Source: Propionibacterium cyclohexanicum
GTDB lineage: Bacteria > Actinomycetota > Actinomycetes > Propionibacteriales > Propionibacteriaceae
Direction of reading: 5' to 3'
Assembly (NCBI RefSeq): GCF_900111365.1
Contig: NZ_FOGZ01000013.1
Coordinates: 20,292-84,291 of the forward strand
Length of the DNA stretch: 64,000 nucleotides
Shown: piece after piece, positions 44,947 through 53,280 of the stretch
Layout: every line of letters starts with the position of its first letter
Position numbering within the stretch: the stretch's first letter is position 1
Position numbers and translations under genes: made by a program
Notes under the pieces: model-generated
What the model was told of the DNA's origin: nothing
Database searches by the model: none
What the model saw: only the letters and a program-made list of their open reading frames with translations

Positions 44947-45576
44947 TCAGTCCTCGAACAGCGCCAGGCTGGGTGCCCTGGTCTGCGTGACGTGCAGCTG
45001 TGCCAGCAAGGCAGCCGAGGCCTCGTCGCGGCGGAGCAAGGCCTCGACGAGGCGTTCGTGGTCCTCGGCCAGTTCCACGGCACGGCCCCTGATCGTGCGA
45101 CGGAAGAGCCTCTCCATCCGCAGCTGGAGGGGAGCCATGATCGACACGAGCAGGCCCGAGCCGGAGGCCCCGGCGAGCAATGCGTGGAAATCCGCATTGG
45201 CGCTTGCTCCGGCGCGATCATCCCCGGCGTGGATCGCCTCGTGCGCCGCCGAGCAACGCTCGCCGAGGGCCTCGAGGTCAGCCGCGGTGCGATGCCGGGC
45301 GGCAAGCCGTGCCGCCAGTGGTTCCAGCACCTCGCGCACCTCGAACAGTTCCTGAACCTCATCTCGGGTCAGCGTCGTGACGACCGCGCCGGAACGCGGC
45401 ACGATCTCGACCAGCAGCTCCGCCTCGAGCACCATGAGCGCCTCGCGCACGGGTACGCGCGAGACCCCCAGCTGCTCGGAGATGGCGCGCTCGCGCAGTT
45501 TCGTGCCCGCGGGCAGGGCACCGCTGAGGATCGACTCGCGCAACTGCGCGACGACCTGCTCGCGGAGGCTGTCCAT
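44947..45576 (-). CDS. GntR/FadR-family regulator of the fdrA operon
   Basis: A 209-residue regulator: winged helix-turn-helix (about 8-70, LREQVVAQLRESILSGALPAGTKLRERAISEQLGVSRVPVREALMVLE) followed by an FCD ligand domain with the metal-type pattern (D...H...H). It is divergent from fdrA. The start at 45576 places the operator in the intergenic space; an upstream ATG at 45618 would overlap the operator and adds no family residues. It likely senses a product or substrate of the oxamate/carbamoyl pathway. Confidence 0.85.
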   Translation of the reverse strand: MDSLREQVVAQLRESILSGALPAGTKLRERAISEQLGVSRVPVREALMVLEAELLVEIVPRSGAVVTTLTRDEVQELFEVREVLEPLAARLAARHRTAADLEALGERCSAAHEAIHAGDDRAGASANADFHALLAGASGSGLLVSIMAPLQLRMERLFRRTIRGRAVELAEDHERLVEALLRRDEASAALLAQLHVTQTRAPSLALFED

Positions 45577-45607
45577 ACCCAGCACCCTAGCCACCGCGGG
45601 CAGCTTT

Positions 45608-45617
45608 TGGTATACCA
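45608..45617. promoter_or_regulatory. GntR operator candidate upstream of fdrA
   Basis: TGGTATACCA is a perfect 10-bp palindrome in the 67-bp gap between the divergent gntR and fdrA starts, 26 bases before the fdrA ATG. It has the GT/AC core of FadR-subfamily sites. Its twin lies upstream of tauE. Confidence 0.6.
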
Positions 45618-45643
45618 TCGTCGGGAATTGGCCAGGAGGTTTC

Positions 45644-47320
45644 ATGCTCACCACCATCGTCCAGAAGAACACCTACCAGGACTCGGTTGCCCTTATGGTG
45701 CTCAGCCGCACGCTGTCCGATCTCGACGGGGTCACGAAGGTTTCCGTGATGATGGGCACCCCTGCGAACAAGGAGATCCTCGGCGCCACGGGCTTCGGCT
45801 CACCCGAGGTCGATGCCGCGGCCGCCACAGATCTCATCATTGGCATTGACGCCGATGACCCGCAGAGCTTCCGGGAGGTCGTGGAGCAGGCCAATGCGCT
45901 GCTGGCGCATCAGGCGTCGGCCGGCGCGAGCTCGGGACTCGCGAGGGTGCACAGCCTCGCGAGAGCGCGCGCCAAGCTGCCCGACGCCAACCTTGCAGTC
46001 GTCTCGATCCCCGGCGAGTATGCGTCGGCCCAAGCGCACGAGCTGCTCGAATCCGGCCTCAACGTGCTGCTGTTCAGCGACAACGTGAGCCTCGAAGATG
46101 AGGTCATGCTCAAGACCCGAGCCGGTGAGCTCGGTCTGCTGCTCATGGGGCCCGACTGCGGCACCTCCGCCTTCGCCGGCGTGCCCCTCGCGTTCGGAAA
46201 TCTGTGCGCCGCGGGCTCGGTGGGCGTCGTCGGGGCGTCGGGGACCGGTACCCAGGAGGTCATGGTCCAGGTCGACCGGCTCGGCGCCGGGATCAGTCAC
46301 GCGATCGGCCTCGGCGGCCGCGATCTGAGCGAGGCAGTGGGCGGACGCACCGCCGTGCAGGCCCTCGCCGCACTCGACGCGGACCCGCGGACCGAGGTCA
46401 TCGTGCTCGTGAGCAAGCCGCCTGCGCCCAGCGTCCGGGCACGCGTCGAGCAGGCCGCCCAGCAGCTGTCGACCCCGGTGGTGACCGTCTTCCTCGACGG
46501 CCACGACGAGACCGGACGCGAGGGCAATCTCACGCAGGCGCGCACCCTGTCCGAGGCTGCCCGCCGCGCCGTGGAATTGGCAGGTACCGCCACCTTCTCC
46601 CGCCCGGACGGCGGCATCGTCGGCCTGTACACCGGCGGCACGCTTGCCGACGAGGCCGCGATGATCCTGCGTGAGGAGCTGCAGCTCACCGCCGATCCGG
46701 GTGAACCGCCCGCCGGGACGGTGCTGGCGGCGGGCCCGCACCGGATCGTCGATCTGGGCGACGATGTGTACACCAGAGGCCGTCCGCACCCCATGATCGA
46801 CCCGGCCTCGCGGGCCGAGGCGATCGCGCGCGCCCTCGCCGAACCAAGCACCGCGGTGCTGCTGCTCGACCTGGTGCTCGGGCACGGCTCGTCCGCCGAC
46901 CCGGCCGGCGCCATCGCCGGGCCGATCCGCGAGGGACTGGCTCGCGCCGAGGCCGCGGGACGCCAGGTGCGCGTCGTCGCCTCGATCTGCGGCACCGAGC
47001 GGGACGAGCAGAAGCTGTCGGCGCAGGCAGAGGTCCTCCGCGAGGCCGGGGTCCGGGTCCTGCCCGACAACGCCGCGGCTGCCCGTCACGCCGCCGCGCT
47101 GGCGCGCCGGATCGGTACAGCGGCGCCCTCTCGTTCCAGCGATGTACCCAAGGCCATCGCCGGTCTGCTCGGCGGCCCTCGCACCATCAACGTCGGGCTC
47201 GCATCATTCGCCGAGGACCTCGCCGGTATCGGCGCCCCCGTCGTGCAGTGGTCCTGGTCGCCGCCCGCCGGGGGCGATGCCCAGCTCGCCCGTCTCGTCG
47301 ACCGTCTCCTGATGTCCTGA
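45644..47320 (+). CDS. fdrA: FdrA family protein (oxamate carbamoyltransferase subunit)
   Basis: A 558-residue protein with the acyl-CoA-synthetase-like FdrA layout: GPDCGTSAFAGVPLAFGN (about 166-183), VGVVGASGTGTQEVMVQVDRLGAGISHAIGLGGRDL, and a C-terminal CoA-ligase-like half. Length matches E. coli FdrA. Work on E. coli identified fdrA-ylbE-ylbF (renamed allFGH) as encoding oxamate carbamoyltransferase of anaerobic allantoin use, which splits oxalurate to oxamate and carbamoyl phosphate. The AGGAGG ribosome-binding site is good. First gene of a four-gene operon ending in carbamate kinase. Confidence 0.88.
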   Translation: MLTTIVQKNTYQDSVALMVLSRTLSDLDGVTKVSVMMGTPANKEILGATGFGSPEVDAAAATDLIIGIDADDPQSFREVVEQANALLAHQASAGASSGLARVHSLARARAKLPDANLAVVSIPGEYASAQAHELLESGLNVLLFSDNVSLEDEVMLKTRAGELGLLLMGPDCGTSAFAGVPLAFGNLCAAGSVGVVGASGTGTQEVMVQVDRLGAGISHAIGLGGRDLSEAVGGRTAVQALAALDADPRTEVIVLVSKPPAPSVRARVEQAAQQLSTPVVTVFLDGHDETGREGNLTQARTLSEAARRAVELAGTATFSRPDGGIVGLYTGGTLADEAAMILREELQLTADPGEPPAGTVLAAGPHRIVDLGDDVYTRGRPHPMIDPASRAEAIARALAEPSTAVLLLDLVLGHGSSADPAGAIAGPIREGLARAEAAGRQVRVVASICGTERDEQKLSAQAEVLREAGVRVLPDNAAAARHAAALARRIGTAAPSRSSDVPKAIAGLLGGPRTINVGLASFAEDLAGIGAPVVQWSWSPPAGGDAQLARLVDRLLMS

Positions 47321-47331
47321 AAGGGCTTGAT

Positions 47332-48630
47332 ATGACCACATTGCATGAGATCGCTCGCGGCATCGGCGACTTCGGCTCCATCGACGAGGCCAACCGCGCC
47401 GTCGTCGAGGTGCTCACCGGAGGTCAGCCGACCCTGGTCGACGTTGCCGAGGCACACACCTTCATCCCCGAGCTCGATCCCGCCCGCAAGGTCCTGCTGC
47501 ATGCCGGTCCGCCGGTGGCCTTCGCCGATCTGCCCGCGCCCACCCAGGGCGCCTGCGTCGGCGCGGCGCTCTTCGAGGGCTGGGCCGACACCGAGGAGCA
47601 GGCCCGGCGCATCGTCGCCAACGAGGTGACCCTCATCCCCTGTCACGATGTCGGGGCGGTCGGCCCGATGGGCGGCATCACGAGCGCCCATATGGCACTC
47701 GTCAAGGTGGTCAACGCCCGATACGGCAATGTGGCCTACTCCACGATGAACGAGGGCATCGGCAAGGTGCTGCGTTTCGGGGCCTATGACAGCGAGGTGA
47801 TCGAGCGACTGCGCTGGATGCGCGATGTCCTCGGGCCGGCGCTCGCCGCAGCACTGGAGCGCACCGAGGGCGGCTATCCTCTCGCACCGCTCATGTCCCG
47901 GGCGTTGACGATGGGCGACGAGATGCACCAGCGCAATATCGCAGCGTCCGCCCTGTTCGCCAAGGACATGGCACCGCTGCTCGCCGCGGCGGACATCGAT
48001 GCCACGGCGCGGGTTGAGGTGAGTGATTTCCTGGCCCGTACCGACCAGTTCTTCCTCAACCTCGCCATGGCCGCCTGCAAGTCGAACGCCGACGCCGCCC
48101 GGGCCATCCAGGCCGGCTCGGTGGTCACGGCGATGTGCCGCAACGGCCACGAGTTCGGGATCCGCGTCTCGGGGCTCGGGGAGCGCTGGTTCACCGCGCC
48201 GGTCAACACCCCCCAGGGCCTGTTCTTCACGGGCTTCGACCAGTCGCAGGCCTGCCCCGACATGGGCGACTCCGCGATCCTGGAAACCTTCGGGCTGGGC
48301 GGCATGAGCATGGTCGCCGCCCCCGGGGTCACGCGCTTCGTCGGCGCCGGCGGCTTCCTTGACGCGGTCGCCACCACCGAGGAAATGGCCGAGATCGTCG
48401 TGGGCAACAATCCTGCGATGAGCATCCCCACCTGGGACTTCCAGGGCGCCCCGACAGGTATCGACGTGCGGCTGGTCGTCAAGACCTCGATCACGCCGAT
48501 CATCAACACCGGGATCGCCTCGATCGTCCCCGGTGTGGGCCAGATCGGTGCAGGCACGGTGCGTGCCCCCCTGGGCTGCTTCACGGCCGCGCTCAAGGCG
48601 CTCGGGGAGCTCTACGGTCTCGCCTCGTGA
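47332..48630 (+). CDS. DUF1116 protein (YlbE/AllG-like, oxamate carbamoyltransferase subunit)
   Basis: A 432-residue protein of the DUF1116 family. Characteristic stretches are IPCHDVGAVGPMGGITSAHMALVKV (about 104-128), MGDEMHQRNIAASALF (about 198-213) and MCRNGHEFGIRVSGLGERWFTAPVNTPQG (about 264-292). It starts eleven bases after fdrA and is followed seven bases later by the DUF2877 gene. Function follows the E. coli AllG assignment. The individual role in the complex, possibly the carbamoyltransferase active site, is not resolved by sequence alone. Confidence 0.87.
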   Translation: MTTLHEIARGIGDFGSIDEANRAVVEVLTGGQPTLVDVAEAHTFIPELDPARKVLLHAGPPVAFADLPAPTQGACVGAALFEGWADTEEQARRIVANEVTLIPCHDVGAVGPMGGITSAHMALVKVVNARYGNVAYSTMNEGIGKVLRFGAYDSEVIERLRWMRDVLGPALAAALERTEGGYPLAPLMSRALTMGDEMHQRNIAASALFAKDMAPLLAAADIDATARVEVSDFLARTDQFFLNLAMAACKSNADAARAIQAGSVVTAMCRNGHEFGIRVSGLGERWFTAPVNTPQGLFFTGFDQSQACPDMGDSAILETFGLGGMSMVAAPGVTRFVGAGGFLDAVATTEEMAEIVVGNNPAMSIPTWDFQGAPTGIDVRLVVKTSITPIINTGIASIVPGVGQIGAGTVRAPLGCFTAALKALGELYGLAS

Positions 48631-48637
48631 GCTGGTC

Positions 48638-49465
48638 ATGATCCTCGCGAGCAGCGACTGCCGGTCCAGCGCTGGCACTGTCACGGCGGCACGCCGGGTG
48701 GAGGTGCTCGAGATGGCTGGCCCGGCCGCCCGCGCGGCGGCGGCTGAGCCGGTCGGGCCGATCACGGCGGTCTATCGTTCCACTCTCACCGTGCGCTGCG
48801 GGACGACACCGGTCAATGTGGGCGGCACGCCGGTGCAGGCGGTGTGCTCGATGAGGGTCCGCCCCGCTGAGCTGGCCGGTTTGCGAGCGCTGCCGGTCGG
48901 TACGCCGCTGCATCTGGACATCCGTCGCGCCCTCAGCCAGCCGATGCGGCTGGAAGCGCGCGGCATGCCGGCTGCGTTCGAGCCCACGATCTGCGGCACC
49001 GGCGCCTCGTGGTTCGATTCCCCGCCGGGCCGCCGCTTCGGTCGCGCGCGGTTGACAGCTGCCGCGCAGGCGCTGGCGGCCGACCGCGAACCGGACGCTC
49101 TGCTGGCACTGTGCGGGCTGGGAATCGGGCTGACGCCCTCGGGGGACGACGCCCTCATCGGCATGTTCGCGCTGGCCCAGTGCGCGGGGATTGCCCGCTC
49201 ATGCCAGGCGGGCTGTGCCAGGCGGCTGACCGACGGCCTCAGCACGGATGTGTCGCTCTGCCATCTGCGGCTGGCCCTCGGCGGGGAGTTCTCTCGGCCC
49301 GTCACCGGGCTCCTCGACGTCCTTGTCGCACGCGACAGCTCCCGCCGGGAGATCCGGTACGCCACCGAAGCAGTCGCCCGGATCGGGCACAGCTCGGGAG
49401 CCGATCTGCTGGCGGGGATGGCGGCCCTTCACACGGAACTGACTGGCGGGGAGGAGAGGCGATGA
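48638..49465 (+). CDS. DUF2877 protein (YlbF/AllH-like, oxamate carbamoyltransferase subunit)
   Basis: A 275-residue protein with the DUF2877 signature LCGLGIGLTPSGDDALIGMFA (about 157-177) and a conserved STDVSLCHLRLALGGEFSRPV segment. It sits between the DUF1116 gene and carbamate kinase, overlapping the latter by four bases, in the order known for E. coli ylbE-ylbF-ybcF. It is probably the third subunit of the carbamoyltransferase. The ATG at 48638 lacks a strong ribosome-binding site, so coupling to the upstream gene is likely. Confidence 0.83.
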   Translation: MILASSDCRSSAGTVTAARRVEVLEMAGPAARAAAAEPVGPITAVYRSTLTVRCGTTPVNVGGTPVQAVCSMRVRPAELAGLRALPVGTPLHLDIRRALSQPMRLEARGMPAAFEPTICGTGASWFDSPPGRRFGRARLTAAAQALAADREPDALLALCGLGIGLTPSGDDALIGMFALAQCAGIARSCQAGCARRLTDGLSTDVSLCHLRLALGGEFSRPVTGLLDVLVARDSSRREIRYATEAVARIGHSSGADLLAGMAALHTELTGGEERR

Positions 49466-50400
49466 GAGTCGTCGTGGCACTGGGCGGCAATGCCATCGCG
49501 AAACGCGGGCAGCCGTTCACCGTCGAGGAGCAGCGGGCCAATATCCGCGTTGCCTGTGCGCCACTGCTCGACATCTGCGAGGACCACGAGCTCGTCATCA
49601 CGCATGGCAATGGGCCCCAGGTGGGAATGCTGGCCCTCCGTCGCGGTCCGGCGGGCAGCCAGGACATGCCCCTCGACGTGCTCGGGGCCGAGACCCAGGG
49701 CATGATCGGCTATCTCATCGAGAGCGAGCTGCGCAACGCCCTCGTCGAGCGCCACGAGCAGCAGCGGATGATCACCACCGTGCTCACCCTCGTGGAGGTG
49801 AGTCTCGACGATCCCGCCTTCAGCCATCCCACGAAGTTCGTCGGGCCTGGGTACGAGCCGGAGCAGGCGCGAGTACTCGGTGCGGACCAGCACTGGGCTT
49901 TCGCCGACGACGGCGGCTCCCTGCGCCGGGTGGTTCCCAGCCCCCGCCCGAGACGCGTCGTGCAGGTCGATTCCACGAAACGCCTGCTGGCAGCGGGGCA
50001 CCTCGTCATCTGCGTCGGTGGCGGCGGGATCCCCATCGCGCGCGATGCCTCGGGCCAGTTCATCGGCGTCGAGGCGGTCGTGGACAAGGACGCCAGCTCG
50101 GCGCTGCTCGCCTCGGAGATCGGAGCGGGCGTGCTCGTCATGGCGACCGACGCCGATGCCGTGATGCTCGACTGGGGCACTCCCCGCCAGCGCGCGCTGC
50201 GCACCGTGAGCGTGTCGGAGCTCGAACGCCATCACTTCGCCGCCGGATCGATGGGGCCGAAGGTCGCTGCCGCCGCCCAGTTCGTGACGCATACCGGCGC
50301 CACCGCCGTCATCGGGCGGCTCTCCCAGTTGGAGCAGCTGCTCGCAGGCACCGCCGGCACGACCATCGTGGCCGCCGAGCAGGAAACGCAGCTGTACTGA
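49462..50400 (+). CDS. arcC: Carbamate kinase
   Basis: Makes ATP from carbamoyl phosphate and ADP, releasing CO2 and ammonia. The 312-residue protein has VVALGGNAIAKRG (4-16), THGNGPQVGML (47-57), DVLGAETQGMIGY, CVGGGGIPIA and GSMGPKVAAAAQF, all standard for the amino-acid-kinase fold family. As the last gene of the fdrA operon it corresponds to YbcF/AllK and would harvest energy from oxalurate breakdown. Its 3' end is repeated 6.3 kb downstream. Confidence 0.93.
   Translation: MRVVVALGGNAIAKRGQPFTVEEQRANIRVACAPLLDICEDHELVITHGNGPQVGMLALRRGPAGSQDMPLDVLGAETQGMIGYLIESELRNALVERHEQQRMITTVLTLVEVSLDDPAFSHPTKFVGPGYEPEQARVLGADQHWAFADDGGSLRRVVPSPRPRRVVQVDSTKRLLAAGHLVICVGGGGIPIARDASGQFIGVEAVVDKDASSALLASEIGAGVLVMATDADAVMLDWGTPRQRALRTVSVSELERHHFAAGSMGPKVAAAAQFVTHTGATAVIGRLSQLEQLLAGTAGTTIVAAEQETQLY
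50355..50400 (+). repeat. arcC 3'-end direct repeat, left copy
   Basis: The last 46 bases of arcC match 56690-56735 at 41 of 46 positions by direct comparison, in the same orientation and reading frame, including the stop codon. The core CGGCACGACCATCGTGGCCG is identical. The two copies flank the 50.4-56.7 kb block. Confidence 0.75.
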
Positions 50401-50799
50401 CCCTTCCCGGTACGACGGGGGTCGGACGCCGGACTCGCACCCCCTCGCATCCGCTGCTCGCCAGGTCCTGCTCAAGGCGTCCTGCCCAAGCCCGAACAGT
50501 GGTCAGCTCCCCACGACCTCACACGCTGCATCCACGCATGGCGGCACCCCTGAGCTCACCGACGGCGGTACAGCAGGAACAAGGCGGGTGCCGCGAGAGG
50601 GCCGGCCTGGCTCGGTGCTGTCGAGAGCATGCACGCAGCACGGCTGCATGGTCGTTCCTGACCAGCCAACTCCCGGTCCTCGGACTCTGGAAGCCGCGGG
50701 AGAGATTAACCACCACGTGACTGAGATGTAATCGCACTGAAACGCCCGCTCCGTAACGTTTCACTGGTCCAACCAAGGTACCAATCCCGAGGAGCGCCC
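50401..50799. other. Intergenic region between arcC and the ABC operon
   Basis: About 400 bases with no supported gene. The last 100 bases are less GC-rich and should hold the ABC operon promoter. An inverted repeat (50765-50775) and a GAGGAGC ribosome-binding site precede the GTG start. Short frames here show no family similarity. Confidence 0.55.
50765..50775. promoter_or_regulatory. FadR/GntR-type operator upstream of the ABC-amidase operon
   Basis: TGGT-CCA-ACCA is a perfect inverted repeat that fits the GntR/FadR consensus TNGTNNNACNA at every fixed position. It lies 25 bases before the first gene of the operon, which encodes its own GntR regulator as the fourth gene. Confidence 0.55.
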
Positions 50800-51660
50800 G
50801 TGCTGAAGAAAGTAATCACCAGTTTCGTGGGATTCGCGCTCGCCGCCAGCGCGCTGGCCGGCTGTTCCACGAACGCCGCGTCATCTGCTTCGCCATCCTC
50901 AGCAAAGGTGGCCGAGCTCAGTGCCCCAACGATCGCCCACAATGGAGAGCTGGCAATCTGCACCGCCCTCAGCACGGGGAATCCCCCGACGTACTTTACG
51001 GACGCCTCCAATAAGCCAACCGGAGCCGAGATCGACATGGCCAATTGGGTGGCTGCGAACCTTGGCCTCACCCCCAAATATGTCGATGTGGCTTTCGCCT
51101 CGATCATTCCCGCCCTACAAGCCGGTAAGTGCGATGTCATCATGTCGTCCCTCTACATCAAGCCGGATCGCGCGCAAATCGTCGACTTCACCCCCTATCT
51201 CATGTCAGGCTCAGCAGTAGCGGTTCAGAATGGCAACCCCAAGGGAATAACCGGCATGGACGACAGCCTATGCGGCCTCAAAGTGAGTGCTGCGGTGGGC
51301 AAGACCGCCACTCTGCTGGCTCAGCAACAAGCAGAGAAGTGCCAGCAGGATGGCAAGCCGGAACTTCAAGTAGTCCAGACTGACCAGACCACCGCAGCCG
51401 TCCAGCAGCTCATCAACAAACAAGTCGATGCCTACGCAGGAGAGACACCAGTTGTGCTCTATTATCAGAAGAAGCAGCCTGGTACGTTCGAAATGACTGG
51501 AAAATCATTTGGCGAGATCGAGGTCGGCGCGGCCGTCAAGAAGGGCAATACTGCGCTCTCGCAAAAATTGCAGAGCTCCTTTACCGCGATGAATCAAAGC
51601 GGTGAATACCAGAAGATCCTGCAGCAGTGGGGCATGTCAGACCTGGCGTACAAATTCTAG
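50800..51660 (+). CDS. ABC transporter substrate-binding lipoprotein (polar amino-acid type)
   Basis: A 286-residue family 3 solute-binding protein. An N-terminal signal peptide ends in the lipobox LAGC with acylated Cys22, so it is anchored on the outer membrane face. The mature domain has the PPTYFTDASNKPTGAEIDMANWVAANLGL and DVIMSSLYIKPDRAQIVDFTPYL segments typical of amino-acid or opine binders. GTG start with a GAGGAG ribosome-binding site. Codon use is less GC-rich than in neighbouring operons. The amidase in the same operon suggests the ligand is an amide or a compound processed to one. Confidence 0.88.
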   Translation: MLKKVITSFVGFALAASALAGCSTNAASSASPSSAKVAELSAPTIAHNGELAICTALSTGNPPTYFTDASNKPTGAEIDMANWVAANLGLTPKYVDVAFASIIPALQAGKCDVIMSSLYIKPDRAQIVDFTPYLMSGSAVAVQNGNPKGITGMDDSLCGLKVSAAVGKTATLLAQQQAEKCQQDGKPELQVVQTDQTTAAVQQLINKQVDAYAGETPVVLYYQKKQPGTFEMTGKSFGEIEVGAAVKKGNTALSQKLQSSFTAMNQSGEYQKILQQWGMSDLAYKF

Positions 51661-51678
51661 GAAGAAACGAAGAGTATC

Positions 51679-52473
51679 ATGACATTCGACTCGCAATTTT
51701 TCTGGAACAGTCTCTTCCATCCGAGTAGCGCCTTCCTGGGCGGCCTTGGGCTCACCATATTCATTTCCATTGCAGCGATGTTCTTCGCGTTGGTCGTGGG
51801 TTTGCTCATTGCCCTCATGAGACTCTCCCGCTTTGCCCCTCTTCGCGTGCTGGCAGCCTTGTATGTCTGGGTACTGCGAGGCACTCCGCTGCTGGTCGTG
51901 CTCGTCATAATTTACCTCGGTCTCGCCGCCGCAAATATCTACAGATTCACAGATATCCATCTTCTCGGAATCAGTCTTTCAGGCGCCGTCCAGGCAGCCA
52001 TCGTTGGGCTGACCCTCAACGAGAGTGCCAACATTTCTGAAATCATGCGAGCCGCTATTGTCGCGGTACCGAGCGGGCAGCTGGAAGCTGCCGCCACTCA
52101 GGGAATGATCAGGCGAAACGCCATGCGGTGGATAGTCATTCCGCAAGCGATTCGCACGATGATACCCCCTCTGGGGAATCAGTTCAATTCGCTCATGAAG
52201 AATACCTCGCTACTGAGCATCATCGGTGTCAGCGAGATGTTCCTCATCACTCAGTCAATCAGTTCCGCCACATTCAGGACTTTCGAGATCTTCATCGTGA
52301 CCGCCATCTACTACTTGGCGCTCACGACTGTCTGGACAGTTCTTCAAGATGAGCTCGAACGCTATTTCAACAGACGCCTCGGGCTCGATTCTCCCGGTGT
52401 TGTAGAGCGTCTCGAGGATGGATTCACACGCTTGTTCATTGGAAATAGAAAGAGCGAGGAGGTCTTCTCATGA
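51679..52473 (+). CDS. ABC transporter permease (polar amino-acid family)
   Basis: A 264-residue inner-membrane permease with about five hydrophobic segments and the EAA-type loop (GQLEAAATQGMIRRNAMRWIVIPQAIRTMIPPLGNQF, about 133-169) that contacts the ATPase. VLRGTPLLVVLVIIYLGL is the usual N-terminal motif of the His/Glu/Gln/opine permease family. It likely functions as a homodimer, because only one permease gene is present. It overlaps the ATPase gene by four bases. Confidence 0.9.
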   Translation: MTFDSQFFWNSLFHPSSAFLGGLGLTIFISIAAMFFALVVGLLIALMRLSRFAPLRVLAALYVWVLRGTPLLVVLVIIYLGLAAANIYRFTDIHLLGISLSGAVQAAIVGLTLNESANISEIMRAAIVAVPSGQLEAAATQGMIRRNAMRWIVIPQAIRTMIPPLGNQFNSLMKNTSLLSIIGVSEMFLITQSISSATFRTFEIFIVTAIYYLALTTVWTVLQDELERYFNRRLGLDSPGVVERLEDGFTRLFIGNRKSEEVFS

Positions 52474-53279
52474 TGAGAGAAGCAGCCGTGCTGAACATTC
52501 CTCAGGAAAACGCCGACCGAGTTGTCCACGCAACTGGGGTGAAGAAGGTGCTGGGCGGGAAGCTCATCCTTAGAGGCGTTGACTTCGACGTGAACCGAGG
52601 AGAAGTGGTGGTACTACTGGGTCCCTCCGGTGCAGGAAAGACGACACTGCTTCGAACACTGAACGGGCTTGAGAGCCTGGATGGCGGTCAGGTGACTATC
52701 AGCGGTCAGCGGATCGGATACATCGAGACAGCACATGGCGCTGTACGTCGCGCCCCCGAGCGCGTGCTCGCCCGCCAGCGTCGCGATATCGGTTTCGTCT
52801 TCCAACACTTCAACCTCTATCCCCATATGACTGCCCTTGAGAATATTTGGCACGCACCGGTCCGCGTCTTGAAGAAGCCGAAGAGCGAGGCCGTCGAGGA
52901 AGCACGCGCTCTCCTCACGCGCGTAGGCCTGGCGGATCGTGCAGATGCCCATCCCAGCGGGCTGTCCGGAGGCCAGCAGCAGCGGGTCGCCATCGCGAGG
53001 GCCTTGGCCATGCACCCGAAGCTCATGCTCTTCGACGAGCCCACGAGCGCCCTCGATCCGGAGATGACCGGCGAGGTCCTGCGGGTGATGAGAGATCTCG
53101 CCGCAGGTGGCCAGATCACGATGATTGTCGTCACGCACGAGATCTCTTTCGCGCGGCAGGTCGCCTCACGCCTTGTCGTGATGGCCGACGGTCAAGTCGT
53201 CGAAACAGGCACGCCACACGAGATTCTAGATCATCCATCGACCTCACGAACCCAGGAATTTCTTGCGAAGGTGGCCTGA
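52470..53279 (+). CDS. ABC transporter ATP-binding protein (polar amino-acid family)
   Basis: A 269-residue ATPase with Walker A GPSGAGKTT (51-59), Q-loop FQHFNLYPHMTALEN, signature LSGGQQQR (165-172), Walker B LMLFDEPTSALDPE (185-198) and the H-loop in VVTHE. This is the GlnQ/HisP subgroup. A short insert after the first beta-sheet region (YIETAHGAVRRAPERVLAR) is also seen in some opine-type ATPases. It energises the upstream permease. Confidence 0.92.
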   Translation: MMREAAVLNIPQENADRVVHATGVKKVLGGKLILRGVDFDVNRGEVVVLLGPSGAGKTTLLRTLNGLESLDGGQVTISGQRIGYIETAHGAVRRAPERVLARQRRDIGFVFQHFNLYPHMTALENIWHAPVRVLKKPKSEAVEEARALLTRVGLADRADAHPSGLSGGQQQRVAIARALAMHPKLMLFDEPTSALDPEMTGEVLRVMRDLAAGGQITMIVVTHEISFARQVASRLVVMADGQVVETGTPHEILDHPSTSRTQEFLAKVA

Positions 53280-53280
53280 G

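Noticed and set aside
47086..48765. A 559-codon minus-strand frame across the fdrA operon
   Set aside because: Shadow of fdrA and the DUF1116 gene; no family pattern or ribosome-binding site.
50401..50799. Short open frames between arcC and the ABC operon
   Set aside because: No ribosome-binding site, no family similarity and out-of-place composition.
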